A program made the translations under genes and the position numbers. DNA of 13,528 nt. Origin: an uncultured Colwellia sp. (GTDB lineage Bacteria > Pseudomonadota > Gammaproteobacteria > Enterobacterales > Alteromonadaceae). The notes under the pieces are model-generated. The model did no database searches, was not told the origin of the DNA, and worked only from the letters and a program-made list of their open reading frames with translations. The stretch lies in assembly GCA_913020705.1 (NCBI GenBank), contig CAJWBY010000131.1, forward strand, positions 1-13,528, read 5' to 3'. Positions 1 through 6,822 of this stretch are shown here, one piece after another (within the stretch, counting starts at the first letter, position 1; each line of letters opens with the position of its first letter).

Positions 1-1
1 A

Positions 2-937
2 GAGTTACAAAGTGGCAATATAAGCAACGAAGACATGGTAACCGTAAGCGAAAAAGCTTGGGCAAAAAACTTCCCTGGGTCCTCACTCATGTTTATTGAA
101 GTTGGAACTGAGATTTCCGTAGAGCTATTAAACCAAGGCATTATTGTCGCTTCTGGTAATGATGCTTGTGTCGCTATGGCTGAGCATATTGCAGGTAGTG
201 AAGATGCATTTGCACAATTAATGAATGGGCATGCTGAACAACTCGGGATGAGTAGTAGTTACTTTGAAAACAGTCACGGATTAGATAGCCAAGAGCACAA
301 AACAACGCCACGTGATATGGCAACGCTTGCAATAGCACTTATTAGAGATGTGCCTGAAGAGTATAAAATTTATAGTCAAAAGACCTTTAGCTACAATAAT
401 ATAAAACAATACAACCGTAATAATTTATTATGGGATAAAAGTATGAATGTTGATGGTTTGAAAACAGGTCATACATCCCAAGCAGGTTACAGTTTAGTTT
501 CTTCAGCAACTAAAGGCGGTATGCGCCTAGTTAGTGTAGTGATGGGCACCGACAGTGAACGCGCTAGAAAAGTTGAAAGTAAAAAATTACTTAATTACGG
601 TTTTCGTTTCTTTGAAACGTATACGCCTTATAAGGCAGGTGAAAAGTTTGTTACTAACCGTATATGGATGGGAGATGTTAAAGAAGTAGATCTCGGTATA
701 CTACTTGATACGCCAATCACCATTCCTCGTGGTCAGCGCAAAAACTTAGAAGCAAGTTTTGAATTAGATAAACAGCTAGAAGCGCCTTTAGCTAAAGGAA
801 CCGTAGTTGGTAAATTATTCTTACGCTTAGATGGCGAAGACATCGCAGAATATCCCTTAGTCACTTTACAAGAAGTCAATGAAGGCGGTATGTTCAGTAA
901 ATTAGTAGATTATGTAAAATTACAATTTGTTGACTAA
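2..937 (+). CDS. dacA: D-alanyl-D-alanine carboxypeptidase (PBP5/6 family), 5' end outside window
   Basis: A low-molecular-weight penicillin-binding protein that removes the terminal D-Ala from peptidoglycan pentapeptides on the periplasmic face of the inner membrane. The reading frame is open from base 2, and the visible residues align with E. coli PBP5 from about residue 70, so the signal peptide and the SxxK nucleophile motif lie upstream of the window. The other two active-site motifs are present: SGN (bases 152-160) and KTG (461-469, in the context LKTGHTS). The C-terminal beta-rich domain follows (PRGQRKNLEAS, then PLAKGTVVGKL). The last 15 residues, MFSKLVDYVKLQFVD, form the amphipathic helix that anchors this family to the membrane. 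The internal ATG at 35 is not the real start. An intrinsic terminator follows at once, and dacA next to ybeD and lipB is the conserved enterobacterial order. Identification is very secure. Confidence 0.96.
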   Translation, partial: ELQSGNISNEDMVTVSEKAWAKNFPGSSLMFIEVGTEISVELLNQGIIVASGNDACVAMAEHIAGSEDAFAQLMNGHAEQLGMSSSYFENSHGLDSQEHKTTPRDMATLAIALIRDVPEEYKIYSQKTFSYNNIKQYNRNNLLWDKSMNVDGLKTGHTSQAGYSLVSSATKGGMRLVSVVMGTDSERARKVESKKLLNYGFRFFETYTPYKAGEKFVTNRIWMGDVKEVDLGILLDTPITIPRGQRKNLEASFELDKQLEAPLAKGTVVGKLFLRLDGEDIAEYPLVTLQEVNEGGMFSKLVDYVKLQFVD

Positions 938-960
938 ACAGTATTAAACTTTTTCATTTT

Positions 961-987
961 AAAACTCGGCTTTAGCCGAGTTTTTTA
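961..987 (+). terminator. Intrinsic terminator of dacA
   Basis: A perfect 10-bp stem, AAAACTCGGC (961-970) with GCCGAGTTTT (975-984), has a 4-nt TTTA loop and runs into six T residues (981-986). It lies 23 nt after the dacA stop codon and separates dacA from ybeD. Confidence 0.92.
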
Positions 988-1028
988 TTACTAATATCAA
1001 AACGTTAATAAAAGCACTAAATTCAATG

Positions 1029-1057
1029 ATCACATTCTATTTGATTAATGATAAAAT
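1029..1057 (+). promoter_or_regulatory. Weak candidate promoter for ybeD
   Basis: A -10-like TAAAAT (1052-1057) lies 17 nt after ATCACA (1029-1034), which matches the -35 consensus at four of six positions. The site sits between the dacA terminator and the ybeD start, so some promoter is needed here, but this assignment is tentative. Confidence 0.3.
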
Positions 1058-1107
1058 GCCCCAAGATTGACTATTTACCAAGTTATACCCTACTTTAGAG
1101 AATAAAC

Positions 1108-1371
1108 ATGAAAACCAAATTTGATGAATTATTAGAATTTCCAACAGTGCTTAATTTTAAAGTTATGGGCGTTGCTTGCGATGAATTACCTGATTTGGTG
1201 ATAAATGAACTACAAAAACATGCTCCTGGTGACTACTCCCCTAAGGTAAAAGCGAGTTCGAAAGGGACCTATCACTCTCTCGCTATCGCGGTTACTGTAA
1301 CAAGTAAAGAACAGATCGAAACGATTTACAAAAAGCTAACGGCTATTGATATCGTACGTTACGTTTTATAA
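1108..1371 (+). CDS. ybeD: YbeD / DUF493 family small protein
   Basis: An 87-residue protein matching the DUF493 (YbeD) family over its full length. Diagnostic stretches are the N-terminal MKTKFDELLEFPTVLNFKVMG, the central HAPGDYSPKVKASSKGTYHS and the C-terminal IDIVRYVL, which all have near-identical counterparts in E. coli YbeD. The E. coli protein is a small alpha-beta protein with an ACT-like fold; a regulatory role is often suggested but not settled. An AGAG-type ribosome site lies a few bases before the ATG. The gene stands between dacA and lipB, its usual place, 121 nt ahead of lipB with no clear terminator between them, so it may share transcripts with lipB and lipA. Confidence 0.95.
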   Translation: MKTKFDELLEFPTVLNFKVMGVACDELPDLVINELQKHAPGDYSPKVKASSKGTYHSLAIAVTVTSKEQIETIYKKLTAIDIVRYVL

Positions 1372-1455
1372 GTTCATTTAACTATTTCTAAATAACGAAT
1401 TTTATGGAAATAATACCCTTAGTATTTATCCGGTGTAATTCTATAATTATTTGGA

Positions 1456-1461
1456 TATAAT
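1456..1461 (+). promoter_or_regulatory. Possible -10 element upstream of lipB
   Basis: A perfect TATAAT hexamer lies 31 nt before the lipB TTG start, but no good -35 hexamer is visible 16-18 nt upstream. A second TATAAT occurs at 1442-1447. The region is very AT-rich, so chance matches are likely. Confidence 0.3.
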
Positions 1462-1492
1462 TGGTTACATTAGAATTAAGTGAAGTAAAAAC

Positions 1493-2152
1493 TTGAAAAA
1501 CTCGTTAATCATTCGACAACTTGCCTCAATGGACTACACCACTGTTTGGCAAGCGATGCAAAAATTTACTGATGATCGTAACGACGACACCCAAGATGAA
1601 CTTTGGTTAGTAGAGCACCCAGCAGTTTTCACTCAAGGTCAAGCAGGCAAAGATGAGCACCTACTTATGCCCGGCGATATTGAAGTTGTTAAAGTCGATC
1701 GTGGTGGACAAGTGACTTATCACGGGCCGGGTCAACAAGTAATCTATTTTATGATTAACCTGCGTCGACGAAAAATGGGCGTGCGTGACCTAGTGACTTT
1801 ACTTGAGAATGGCTTAATTGCTTCATTAGCTGATTTTGATATTACGGCAAAAGCTAAACCTGATGCACCGGGTGTTTATGTTAACGATAAAAAAATAGCA
1901 TCACTTGGTTTACGTGTTCGAAAAGGTTGCTCTTTTCATGGCTTAGCACTTAATGTAAATATGGATTTATCACCCTTTCTTCGTATTAATCCTTGTGGAT
2001 ATCAAGGACTAGAAATGGTGCAAACAGCAGATATCAGTCAATTAAAAGATACAGATCAAGCAGGTGAAACTTTAGTAAAACACCTCGCTAAATTATTAAA
2101 TACCAATAATATCAGTTATAAAACTGGTTGGGACGAAATTAATGACGACTAA
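1493..2152 (+). CDS. lipB: Octanoyl-[acyl-carrier-protein]:protein N-octanoyltransferase LipB
   Basis: Transfers the octanoyl group from acyl-carrier protein to the lipoyl domains of the E2 subunits of 2-oxoacid dehydrogenases and to the H protein, the first step of endogenous lipoate synthesis in the cytoplasm. The 219 residues match E. coli LipB throughout. The signature [14 protein letters not shown] is at residues 70-83, the catalytic lysine is K134 in [10 protein letters not shown], and the catalytic cysteine is C168 in RINPCG. The start is TTG at 1493: an in-frame TGA at 1481-1483 blocks any longer form, the next ATG (codon 13) would cut into the conserved N-terminus, and purine-rich AAGTGAAG lies upstream. 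The 3' end overlaps lipA by 11 nt, so the two are probably translated in coupled fashion. Confidence 0.97.
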   Translation: MKNSLIIRQLASMDYTTVWQAMQKFTDDRNDDTQDELWLVEHPAVFTQGQAGKDEHLLMPGDIEVVKVDRGGQVTYHGPGQQVIYFMINLRRRKMGVRDLVTLLENGLIASLADFDITAKAKPDAPGVYVNDKKIASLGLRVRKGCSFHGLALNVNMDLSPFLRINPCGYQGLEMVQTADISQLKDTDQAGETLVKHLAKLLNTNNISYKTGWDEINDD

Positions 2153-3110
2153 AACGACTCGAGTTATCCCTGGCACAAAAATGCGTGATGCTGAAAAAAT
2201 GGCACATATACCGATTCAAATTGTGCCTTCAGAGCGTGAAACTATGCTCAGAAAGCCCAAGTGGTTGCGTATTAAGCTTCCTCGCACAACTGAACGGATT
2301 GACAGTATTAAAGCAGCGCTTCGTAAGCATGACTTACACTCGGTGTGTGAAGAAGCTTCTTGTCCAAATTTATCAGAGTGCTTTAATCACGGCACAGCAA
2401 CTTTTATGATTTTAGGTGATATTTGTACTCGTCGTTGTCCTTTTTGTGATGTTGGTCACGGTCGCCCACTAGCACCTAAACTTGATGAAGCAAAAAAATT
2501 AGCGTTAACGCTAAAAGATATGAAATTAAAATACGTTGTTATCACATCAGTTGATCGTGATGATTTACGTGACGGTGGAGCCCAACAGTTTGCAGACTGT
2601 ATCAGTGAAATAGCCATACACGCACCGAATACTAAAGTCGAGATTTTAGTCCCTGATTTTCGCGGTCGAATGGATCGCGCTTTAGATATTTTGAATGTTA
2701 ACCCTCCACATGTATTTAACCATAATTTAGAAACAGCGCCACGTCTTTATACTAAAGCGCGCCCTGGAGCAAACTATCAGTGGTCATTAGACTTACTTAA
2801 AAAGTTTGGCGAAGCAAATCCTACAGTACCGACTAAATCGGGCATAATGGTTGGCTTAGGTGAAACAGACGAAGAAATTTTACAAGTCATGCGCGACTTA
2901 CGTAGCCATGGTGTAACTATGCTAACGATTGGTCAATACTTACAGCCGAGTAAGCATCACTTACCGGTTGAACGCTATGTTCATCCTGACGTATTCGATA
3001 TGTACCAAAGAGAAGCTATTAAAATGGGTTTTGAGCACGCAGCTTGTGGTCCATTAGTGCGTTCAAGCTACCATGCTGACAAACAAGCGGCTGGTGAAGA
3101 AGTTAAGTAA
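2142..3110 (+). CDS. lipA: Lipoyl synthase LipA (radical SAM)
   Basis: Inserts two sulfur atoms into protein-bound octanoyl groups to make the lipoyl cofactor. The 322-aa length is normal (E. coli has 321). The auxiliary 4Fe-4S cluster that is sacrificed as sulfur donor is bound by C69, C74 and C80 ([12 protein letters not shown]), and the radical-SAM cluster by C95, C99 and C102 (CTRRCPFC). The C-terminal RSSYHAD motif supplies the serine ligand of the auxiliary cluster (about S308). The ATG lies inside the end of lipB, with GGGACGA a few bases upstream as ribosome site. Unlike E. coli, where ybeF lies between lipB and lipA, the two genes here are directly overlapping. A long terminator hairpin ends the unit. 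Confidence 0.98.
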   Translation: MTTKTTRVIPGTKMRDAEKMAHIPIQIVPSERETMLRKPKWLRIKLPRTTERIDSIKAALRKHDLHSVCEEASCPNLSECFNHGTATFMILGDICTRRCPFCDVGHGRPLAPKLDEAKKLALTLKDMKLKYVVITSVDRDDLRDGGAQQFADCISEIAIHAPNTKVEILVPDFRGRMDRALDILNVNPPHVFNHNLETAPRLYTKARPGANYQWSLDLLKKFGEANPTVPTKSGIMVGLGETDEEILQVMRDLRSHGVTMLTIGQYLQPSKHHLPVERYVHPDVFDMYQREAIKMGFEHAACGPLVRSSYHADKQAAGEEVK

Positions 3111-3129
3111 ACCTACATTAGAATAAACT

Positions 3130-3180
3130 AAATCCTGAATATATCGATAAAGTATTATCATCAATATATTCAGGATTTTT
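3130..3180 (+). terminator. Intrinsic terminator after lipA
   Basis: A perfect 14-bp stem, AATCCTGAATATAT (3131-3144) with ATATATTCAGGATT (3164-3177), is extended by an A-T pair at its base (3130/3178). An inner 5-bp stem (GATAA 3146-3150 with TTATC 3155-3159) closes the top. It ends in TTTTT (3176-3180) and begins 20 nt after the lipA stop. Confidence 0.9.
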
Positions 3181-3327
3181 CCACGAACTCCTCCTCATTT
3201 AAAAATTTAAAAATAATTATATACTTCCAACCTCTTGATTTTTTGAAAAATAATACCCCCTCACCCTGCTCATTAGCTTACATATTCTAACTTCAACTAA
3301 AATATACTTGCGTTAAATAATAAAATA

Positions 3328-3355
3328 GTTGTACCATTACCACACATGGGACAAC
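3328..3355. promoter_or_regulatory. Candidate GntR/YtrA operator (28-bp palindrome)
   Basis: GTTGTACCAT (3328-3337) and ATGGGACAAC (3346-3355) form inverted arms that match at nine of ten positions around an 8-bp centre. The repeat ends 16 nt before the regulator's ATG and directly follows a -10-like TAAAAT (3321-3326), so a bound dimer would cover the transcription start. Autoregulation by the adjacent GntR protein is an inference from position and symmetry. Confidence 0.6.
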
Positions 3356-3371
3356 TGGAACATCTATAAAC

Positions 3372-3752
3372 ATGGAAATTACGATTGATATTGAAGATCC
3401 CATGCCTTTATTTACCCAACTTGTAGAGCAAATAAAATTAGCAATCGTTAACAGTAAAATCAAACCTGGTGATTCTCTGCCCTCGATTAGGCAGTTAGCC
3501 AATGATTTAGAGTTAAATAGTAAAACGGTCGCTAAAGCTTATAAGTTATTAGAACGAGATTTAGTTATTCAAAGCAAGGGTTACAGAGGCACATTTGTTC
3601 ATCCTGAAGCATTAGTAAATAGCAAAATGGACATGAATGCGGAAGTGTTAGCACAATTAAACCAGTCAATTTCTGCATGTAAAAACGCAGGAGTAACCGA
3701 CTCTGAGATACGTATTGCTTTTAGCAATGCAATGAACAGTAACAATAATTAA
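3372..3752 (+). CDS. GntR-family transcriptional regulator, YtrA subfamily
   Basis: A 126-residue DNA-binding protein. Residues about 10-76 form the GntR winged helix: PLFTQLVEQIKLAIVNSKI, then KPGDSLPSIRQLANDLELN, then a recognition helix around SKTVAKAYKLLERDLV and the wing SKGYRGTFV. Only about 50 residues follow, mostly helical, so there is no large ligand-binding domain. That short build is typical of the YtrA subfamily, whose members usually repress linked transporter genes. The ribosome site is weak (GGAAC 11 nt before ATG). A palindrome just upstream is a likely operator. The next gene starts 10 nt after the stop behind a strong AAGGAG, so the regulator and the membrane protein form one operon. 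The family is clear; the signal it senses is unknown. Confidence 0.9.
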   Translation: MEITIDIEDPMPLFTQLVEQIKLAIVNSKIKPGDSLPSIRQLANDLELNSKTVAKAYKLLERDLVIQSKGYRGTFVHPEALVNSKMDMNAEVLAQLNQSISACKNAGVTDSEIRIAFSNAMNSNNN

Positions 3753-3762
3753 GGAGAAGAAA

Positions 3763-4626
3763 ATGTCTATTCACATTTTATTTTACGCATTATTTTTAAG
3801 CCAAATAATATTGATTTCATATTATTACCCAACACAAATTATCAAAAGAATTGATGGAGTTTTGAAAAAGTTCCCACCGAAAGACTACCCAAAATTGTAT
3901 CCAGAGTCTCTCGATAATGTCATTACTGGTAAAAAACGCTATCAACTTCTCAATCAAATAATACTGATTATCGGCTTAGTTCTGATGGGAATTTATGCTG
4001 TTATGTCATCAGATTATGAGGGTAATCAGAAATTTGCAGAAGGATTACCCCTTATGTTTGGCATGATACAATTCATTCCATTTATGCTGCTAGAAATTTC
4101 GAGTTTTCGTCAATTTAAACTCATGAGGGAAGCGAATAAAAGTACAAGTCGAACGGCAGGTTTATCGCCACGTAAACTATTTGATTATGTGTCTCCAATA
4201 TCGGTGATATCGGCAATAACATTAATTTTCGCTTATATACTTTTTGATTTATACATACATAATTTCATCTTCACTATTGATATAATTATTAAAATAATTA
4301 CGCTTTGTTTAGTGCATGCGCTGTTTATAGGCTTAACTATTTGGCAATTAACGGGGAAGCGTTTAGACCCTCATCAAACCATAAAAGACAGAAGTCAGCA
4401 AACTGAATTTTCCTTAAATTCAATGACTTCAGTTAGTATGTTCTTGAGTATATTCCTAATAGCAGACTCTGCTGTAGAGGTTTATCAATTAGGTTATTTA
4501 GAAATTATTATCAACAGTATCTACTTTCAAGTTATTGCCTTTTTTGGCATTGGTAGCATGTTGAGAACTATTCGGTTAGATAACATTGATTTTGATGTCT
4601 ACAAAGCAGATAAAGTCGCCCTTTAG
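3763..4626 (+). CDS. Multi-pass membrane protein of unknown function, paired with YtrA-type regulator
   Basis: I do not recognise this 287-residue protein. It has about seven hydrophobic segments, near residues 4-22, 61-81, 95-115, 144-163, 174-196, 221-240 and 246-265. The loop after the first segment (23-60) and the one near 116-143 are rich in Lys and Arg, which suggests they face the cytoplasm. No Walker motifs, catalytic motif or metal-binding cluster is visible. The start has a strong AAGGAG 6 nt upstream, and the gene is the only partner of the GntR regulator. YtrA-type regulators normally sit beside ABC-transporter genes; here no ATPase is nearby, so an export or envelope-stress role is possible but only a guess. 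A bidirectional hairpin follows the stop. Confidence 0.8.
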   Translation: MSIHILFYALFLSQIILISYYYPTQIIKRIDGVLKKFPPKDYPKLYPESLDNVITGKKRYQLLNQIILIIGLVLMGIYAVMSSDYEGNQKFAEGLPLMFGMIQFIPFMLLEISSFRQFKLMREANKSTSRTAGLSPRKLFDYVSPISVISAITLIFAYILFDLYIHNFIFTIDIIIKIITLCLVHALFIGLTIWQLTGKRLDPHQTIKDRSQQTEFSLNSMTSVSMFLSIFLIADSAVEVYQLGYLEIIINSIYFQVIAFFGIGSMLRTIRLDNIDFDVYKADKVAL

Positions 4627-4647
4627 TTACTTATTAACAAATGCTTA

Positions 4648-4700
4648 AAACATACCGGTTCATTTACAATGATTTCTTTGTAAATGAACCGTATGTTTAT
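4648..4700. terminator. Bidirectional terminator between convergent genes
   Basis: A perfect 14-bp stem, CGGTTCATTTACAA (4656-4669) with TTGTAAATGAACCG (4678-4691), has an 8-nt loop and a 7-bp lower stem AAACATA/TATGTTT (4648-4654 and 4692-4698) past a single bulged C. T-rich sequence follows on the + strand, and A-rich sequence on the left gives U residues for the minus-strand transcript. It sits between the stop codons of the two converging genes. Confidence 0.88.
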
Positions 4701-4714
4701 TCTGATATTATCTG

Positions 4715-6100
4715 CTAATAGTTTTGCTCTGACTTCATGCCTTCTATGTTAATAATTTTAGAACGGTTCATGGTAATCTTAAAGCGTTGTATATATTGTT
4801 GGGTTTGACTTCCTGCTATTTTTTGCTCTTGTACTACCGCTAAATTAATTTGATAACGTCGTTCAACACCTTGGTTAGATATTTTACTGCCATCAAGCGC
4901 ATACAACCGACCTTCCCCTTTTTTCATAAAACGCACCAATGGTGTTAGGTTGAAAAAAATTTGGTGCTGTATTTCCTTAAAACCCGGCATAAACTCTTTG
5001 GCTATAATTCTAGAGTCACATCGAAAATGCAGTAACTGAGCCGCTTGTTTATTTTGTTGACGGCGCTTTTGAAAGTGTTTATTCACAATGTCTGGCAAGT
5101 CTTTATCTTTTATATATTCTAGCCATAATGTTTGAACTGACATTTTATTTTTTGACAAACTGTCAGTGAACACATGTTGCCACTTGGGGCGTCCACGTTG
5201 AATTTTTCTCCAAATCAACCTCGTCAAATCATCTTTGAAAATCTCTCGAATACCATATATAACGCCAAGAGATGCAATTAATACTAATGTTACTTCGGTA
5301 AATGCTGAACGCGCATTTAGCACGATAGACATGACGAATGCCATAATTACAGCAGTAATTCCACCTCGCACTAAACGTCGTAAGTTAGCATCTAAATCAT
5401 GTGTTGCTCTTTTAAATACAACACCAAATTCGCTTAAACGCCGTAAAAGTCGCATCTTATTAGTAATCCGATTTGGATCAGCTAAAGTTATTTTTGAATT
5501 ATATTGTTGCTCAGTTCGATAGTGATTTTCTTGACGACACAGTTCAAATAAAACCTCACGGGATTCAGTCTGCTCTGAGCTTTTAGGTCCATTAGACAAT
5601 AGATTAAGAAACGACTGCTCTGTATACCAACTAAGATAATTATCAACATTTTCAAAAGAGGATCGTAATTTTTGATCTGTGGGCGTATATCGACGTAATT
5701 TTTTTAACAATGTTTGGGTCTGATCAACCAGTTCAAGCGCATACAGATAGAACTCCTCTGCATCACTTTCTTGTAATGCTTGTTTAATATCAGTTTCAAG
5801 CGCGACTCTAAATTGATAGGAGAATAAGTTTAGGTTACTACGATAATCTGTCTTTTCGCCTTTCTTTTGGCTAATAAAACGACTTCTAACAAGCGGTAAA
5901 TGTACTTGTCGGGAAAAATAAGCACAATGGCTTTTTATACTGCTATGAAAGTAGTTGTCTTCACTCAAGGTGATAGCATTAATACCCATTTCTTCGGGAA
6001 TAGAAAAATAAAGGTCAAAACGTTGTGATTCTTTTGGTGATAATTGTTGGCTAACTTTAAATGATAAATTATCATCTTGCATCAAGCTGATTTTTTTCAC
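4715..6100 (-). CDS. Unknown 461-aa protein with central transmembrane hairpin
   Basis: I do not recognise a named family. The start is GTG at 6100: GGGAGGAGG (complement of 6104-6112) lies directly upstream, while the next ATG (codon 7) would be about 20 nt from it. Residues 1-245 are polar and mostly helical, with charged segments that could form coiled coil (about 100-160). Two hydrophobic helices follow at about 246-263 and 268-286, separated by a short loop with Asn, Arg and Glu. Residues 290-461 are again soluble, with many basic residues and a beta-rich C-terminus around 390-455. The layout suggests two cytoplasmic domains on either side of a membrane hairpin. No enzyme motif is visible. 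It is bounded by its own candidate promoters and a terminator, so it is probably monocistronic. Confidence 0.82.
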   Translation of the reverse strand: MKKISLMQDDNLSFKVSQQLSPKESQRFDLYFSIPEEMGINAITLSEDNYFHSSIKSHCAYFSRQVHLPLVRSRFISQKKGEKTDYRSNLNLFSYQFRVALETDIKQALQESDAEEFYLYALELVDQTQTLLKKLRRYTPTDQKLRSSFENVDNYLSWYTEQSFLNLLSNGPKSSEQTESREVLFELCRQENHYRTEQQYNSKITLADPNRITNKMRLLRRLSEFGVVFKRATHDLDANLRRLVRGGITAVIMAFVMSIVLNARSAFTEVTLVLIASLGVIYGIREIFKDDLTRLIWRKIQRGRPKWQHVFTDSLSKNKMSVQTLWLEYIKDKDLPDIVNKHFQKRRQQNKQAAQLLHFRCDSRIIAKEFMPGFKEIQHQIFFNLTPLVRFMKKGEGRLYALDGSKISNQGVERRYQINLAVVQEQKIAGSQTQQYIQRFKITMNRSKIINIEGMKSEQNY

Positions 6101-6174
6101 TTACCTCCTCCCTAATTTTACTCCCATTAAAGTATAAGTATCTGTCATTTTAGGTTTTTTTTCCATAACTGTTG

Positions 6175-6237
6175 AATATAAATGGCTAAAATCCATTGTC
6201 AGCCTTTAATTTATATACCTGTTGTTTACGTTATCAA
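6175..6237 (-). promoter_or_regulatory. Two overlapping candidate promoters for the 461-aa gene
   Basis: Reading the minus strand, TTGATA (6237-6232) and TATAAA (6215-6210) are separated by 16 bp. A second pair, CTGACA (6202-6197) and TATATT (6180-6175), is also 16 bp apart. Each hexamer matches consensus at five of six positions. They lie in the gap after the SEC-C gene stop. Base composition is AT-rich, so one may be chance. Confidence 0.45.
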
Positions 6238-6570
6238 TTAGCCGCAGCACTTTTTATATTTTTTCGTACTGCCACAAGAGCAGGGATCATTTCTTTTAGG
6301 CGTTTTCTCAAAACGTTGCGTTTTAGGTTTATTCAACACAGCTTCAAGTTCACATATATTCTCTTCTGCATCTGCATTAATTTGAATATCAGCAATAAAA
6401 TTGTTTTCAACAATAATAAGCTCAATTTCATTTTTTCTCTGTTCGGTTTTAACAATTAAGGTTAATGGGTTGGCAGCACTTCCAAGTTTTATATCACGGT
6501 CTGGTTTATAACCGGCAGTTCCATGAGTTCCCATAACATCAGGTGTACCTCGGTAGAAAAATTTAGACAT
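6238..6570 (-). CDS. SEC-C metal-binding protein, PBPRA1643 family
   Basis: A 110-residue protein starting MSKFFYRGTPDVMG, a hallmark of the small PBPRA1643-type proteins. It ends in a SEC-C zinc-binding motif, NDPCSCGSTKKYKKCCG, with ligand cysteines C97, C99, C108 and C109, like the tail of SecA. The middle contains the conserved NPLTLIVKTEQRKNEIELI segment, followed by an acidic stretch and the linker NKPKTQRFEKTPKR. The frame is open to 6657, but the start at 6570 is chosen because GAGGAG lies 7 nt before this ATG and family similarity begins exactly there. The cellular role of the family is not established; SEC-C domains bind zinc and often mediate contact with ribosomes or SecB. A Fur-like box lies in the divergent gap to the next gene. 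Confidence 0.9.
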   Translation of the reverse strand: MSKFFYRGTPDVMGTHGTAGYKPDRDIKLGSAANPLTLIVKTEQRKNEIELIIVENNFIADIQINADAEENICELEAVLNKPKTQRFEKTPKRNDPCSCGSTKKYKKCCG

Positions 6571-6727
6571 AATGCACTCCTCAATTAAGTATGATTCTTG
6601 GATATTGAGCCACATTGGTCCAATAAAAATTCGCGCGAAGTCTAACAGCTTAATCACCCTTTAGCTAAAATTTTATCTTTTTTCATATATAGCATTAAAT
6701 AATATGACCAGATGATAAACTAACACC

Positions 6728-6756
6728 TTCACATGATAATGATTCTCATTTACAAT
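6728..6756 (+). promoter_or_regulatory. Sigma-70 promoter for the EAL gene
   Basis: TTCACA (6728-6733) and TACAAT (6751-6756) are separated by exactly 17 bp, each matching consensus at five of six positions. Transcription would start near 6763 and give a leader of about 50 nt before the ATG at 6812. Confidence 0.7.
6735..6753. promoter_or_regulatory. Candidate Fur box
   Basis: GATAATGATTCTCATTTAC matches the classical 19-bp Fur consensus GATAATGATAATCATTATC at 15 positions, including the whole first nine bases. It fills the spacer of the promoter at 6728-6756, an ideal place for repression by iron-loaded Fur. It also lies in the divergent gap to the SEC-C gene, so it could affect both directions. 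Confidence 0.7.
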
Positions 6757-6775
6757 AAGTGTACTTTTAAGCTGT

Positions 6776-6805
6776 AGGGACAGGTTAGCCCGATGGCAAC
6801 CTCCT
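6776..6805 (+). promoter_or_regulatory. Leader hairpin before the EAL gene
   Basis: AGGTT-a-GCC (6782-6790) pairs with GGC-AACCT (6795-6802) around a CGAT loop, with one bulged A. AGG (6776-6778) can add three pairs with CCT (6803-6805) past a 3-nt bulge. It ends six bases before the EAL start codon and would bury the only AGG-type ribosome-binding sequences in the leader. Confidence 0.5.
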
Positions 6806-6822
6806 CATTTAATGAAAAATAA
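6793..6822 (+). CDS. Possible 9-codon leader peptide overlapping the EAL start
   Basis: ATG at 6793 opens a frame reading MATSSFNEK that stops at TAA 6820-6822, just inside the EAL coding sequence but in another frame. GGGACAGG lies 8 nt upstream at a good ribosome-binding distance, whereas the EAL start at 6812 has no visible ribosome site of its own. Translational coupling is therefore possible. Such short frames also occur by chance, so this is tentative. Confidence 0.3.
   Translation: MATSSFNEK

Noticed and set aside
2185..2409. Alternative frame inside lipA
   Set aside because: Fully contained in the lipoyl synthase gene, which is unambiguous.
3293..3502. Minus-strand frame opposite the GntR gene
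   Set aside because: It overlaps the operator and the winged-helix coding region and shows no recognisable protein feature or ribosome site.
5235..5522. Plus-strand frame inside the 461-aa gene
   Set aside because: It is an opposite-strand shadow of a long gene with a strong ribosome site, and has no family resemblance.
6571..6657. N-terminal extension of the SEC-C protein to an ATG at 6657
   Set aside because: Family similarity begins at MSKFFYRG, and a clear GAGGAG ribosome site lies directly before the ATG at 6570.
6776..6802. Resemblance to part of a SAM-I riboswitch core (GGGAC, GCCCGATG, GCAACC)
   Set aside because: Only a short stretch matches. The remaining helices are absent because the coding region begins right after it, and the gene has no link to methionine metabolism.
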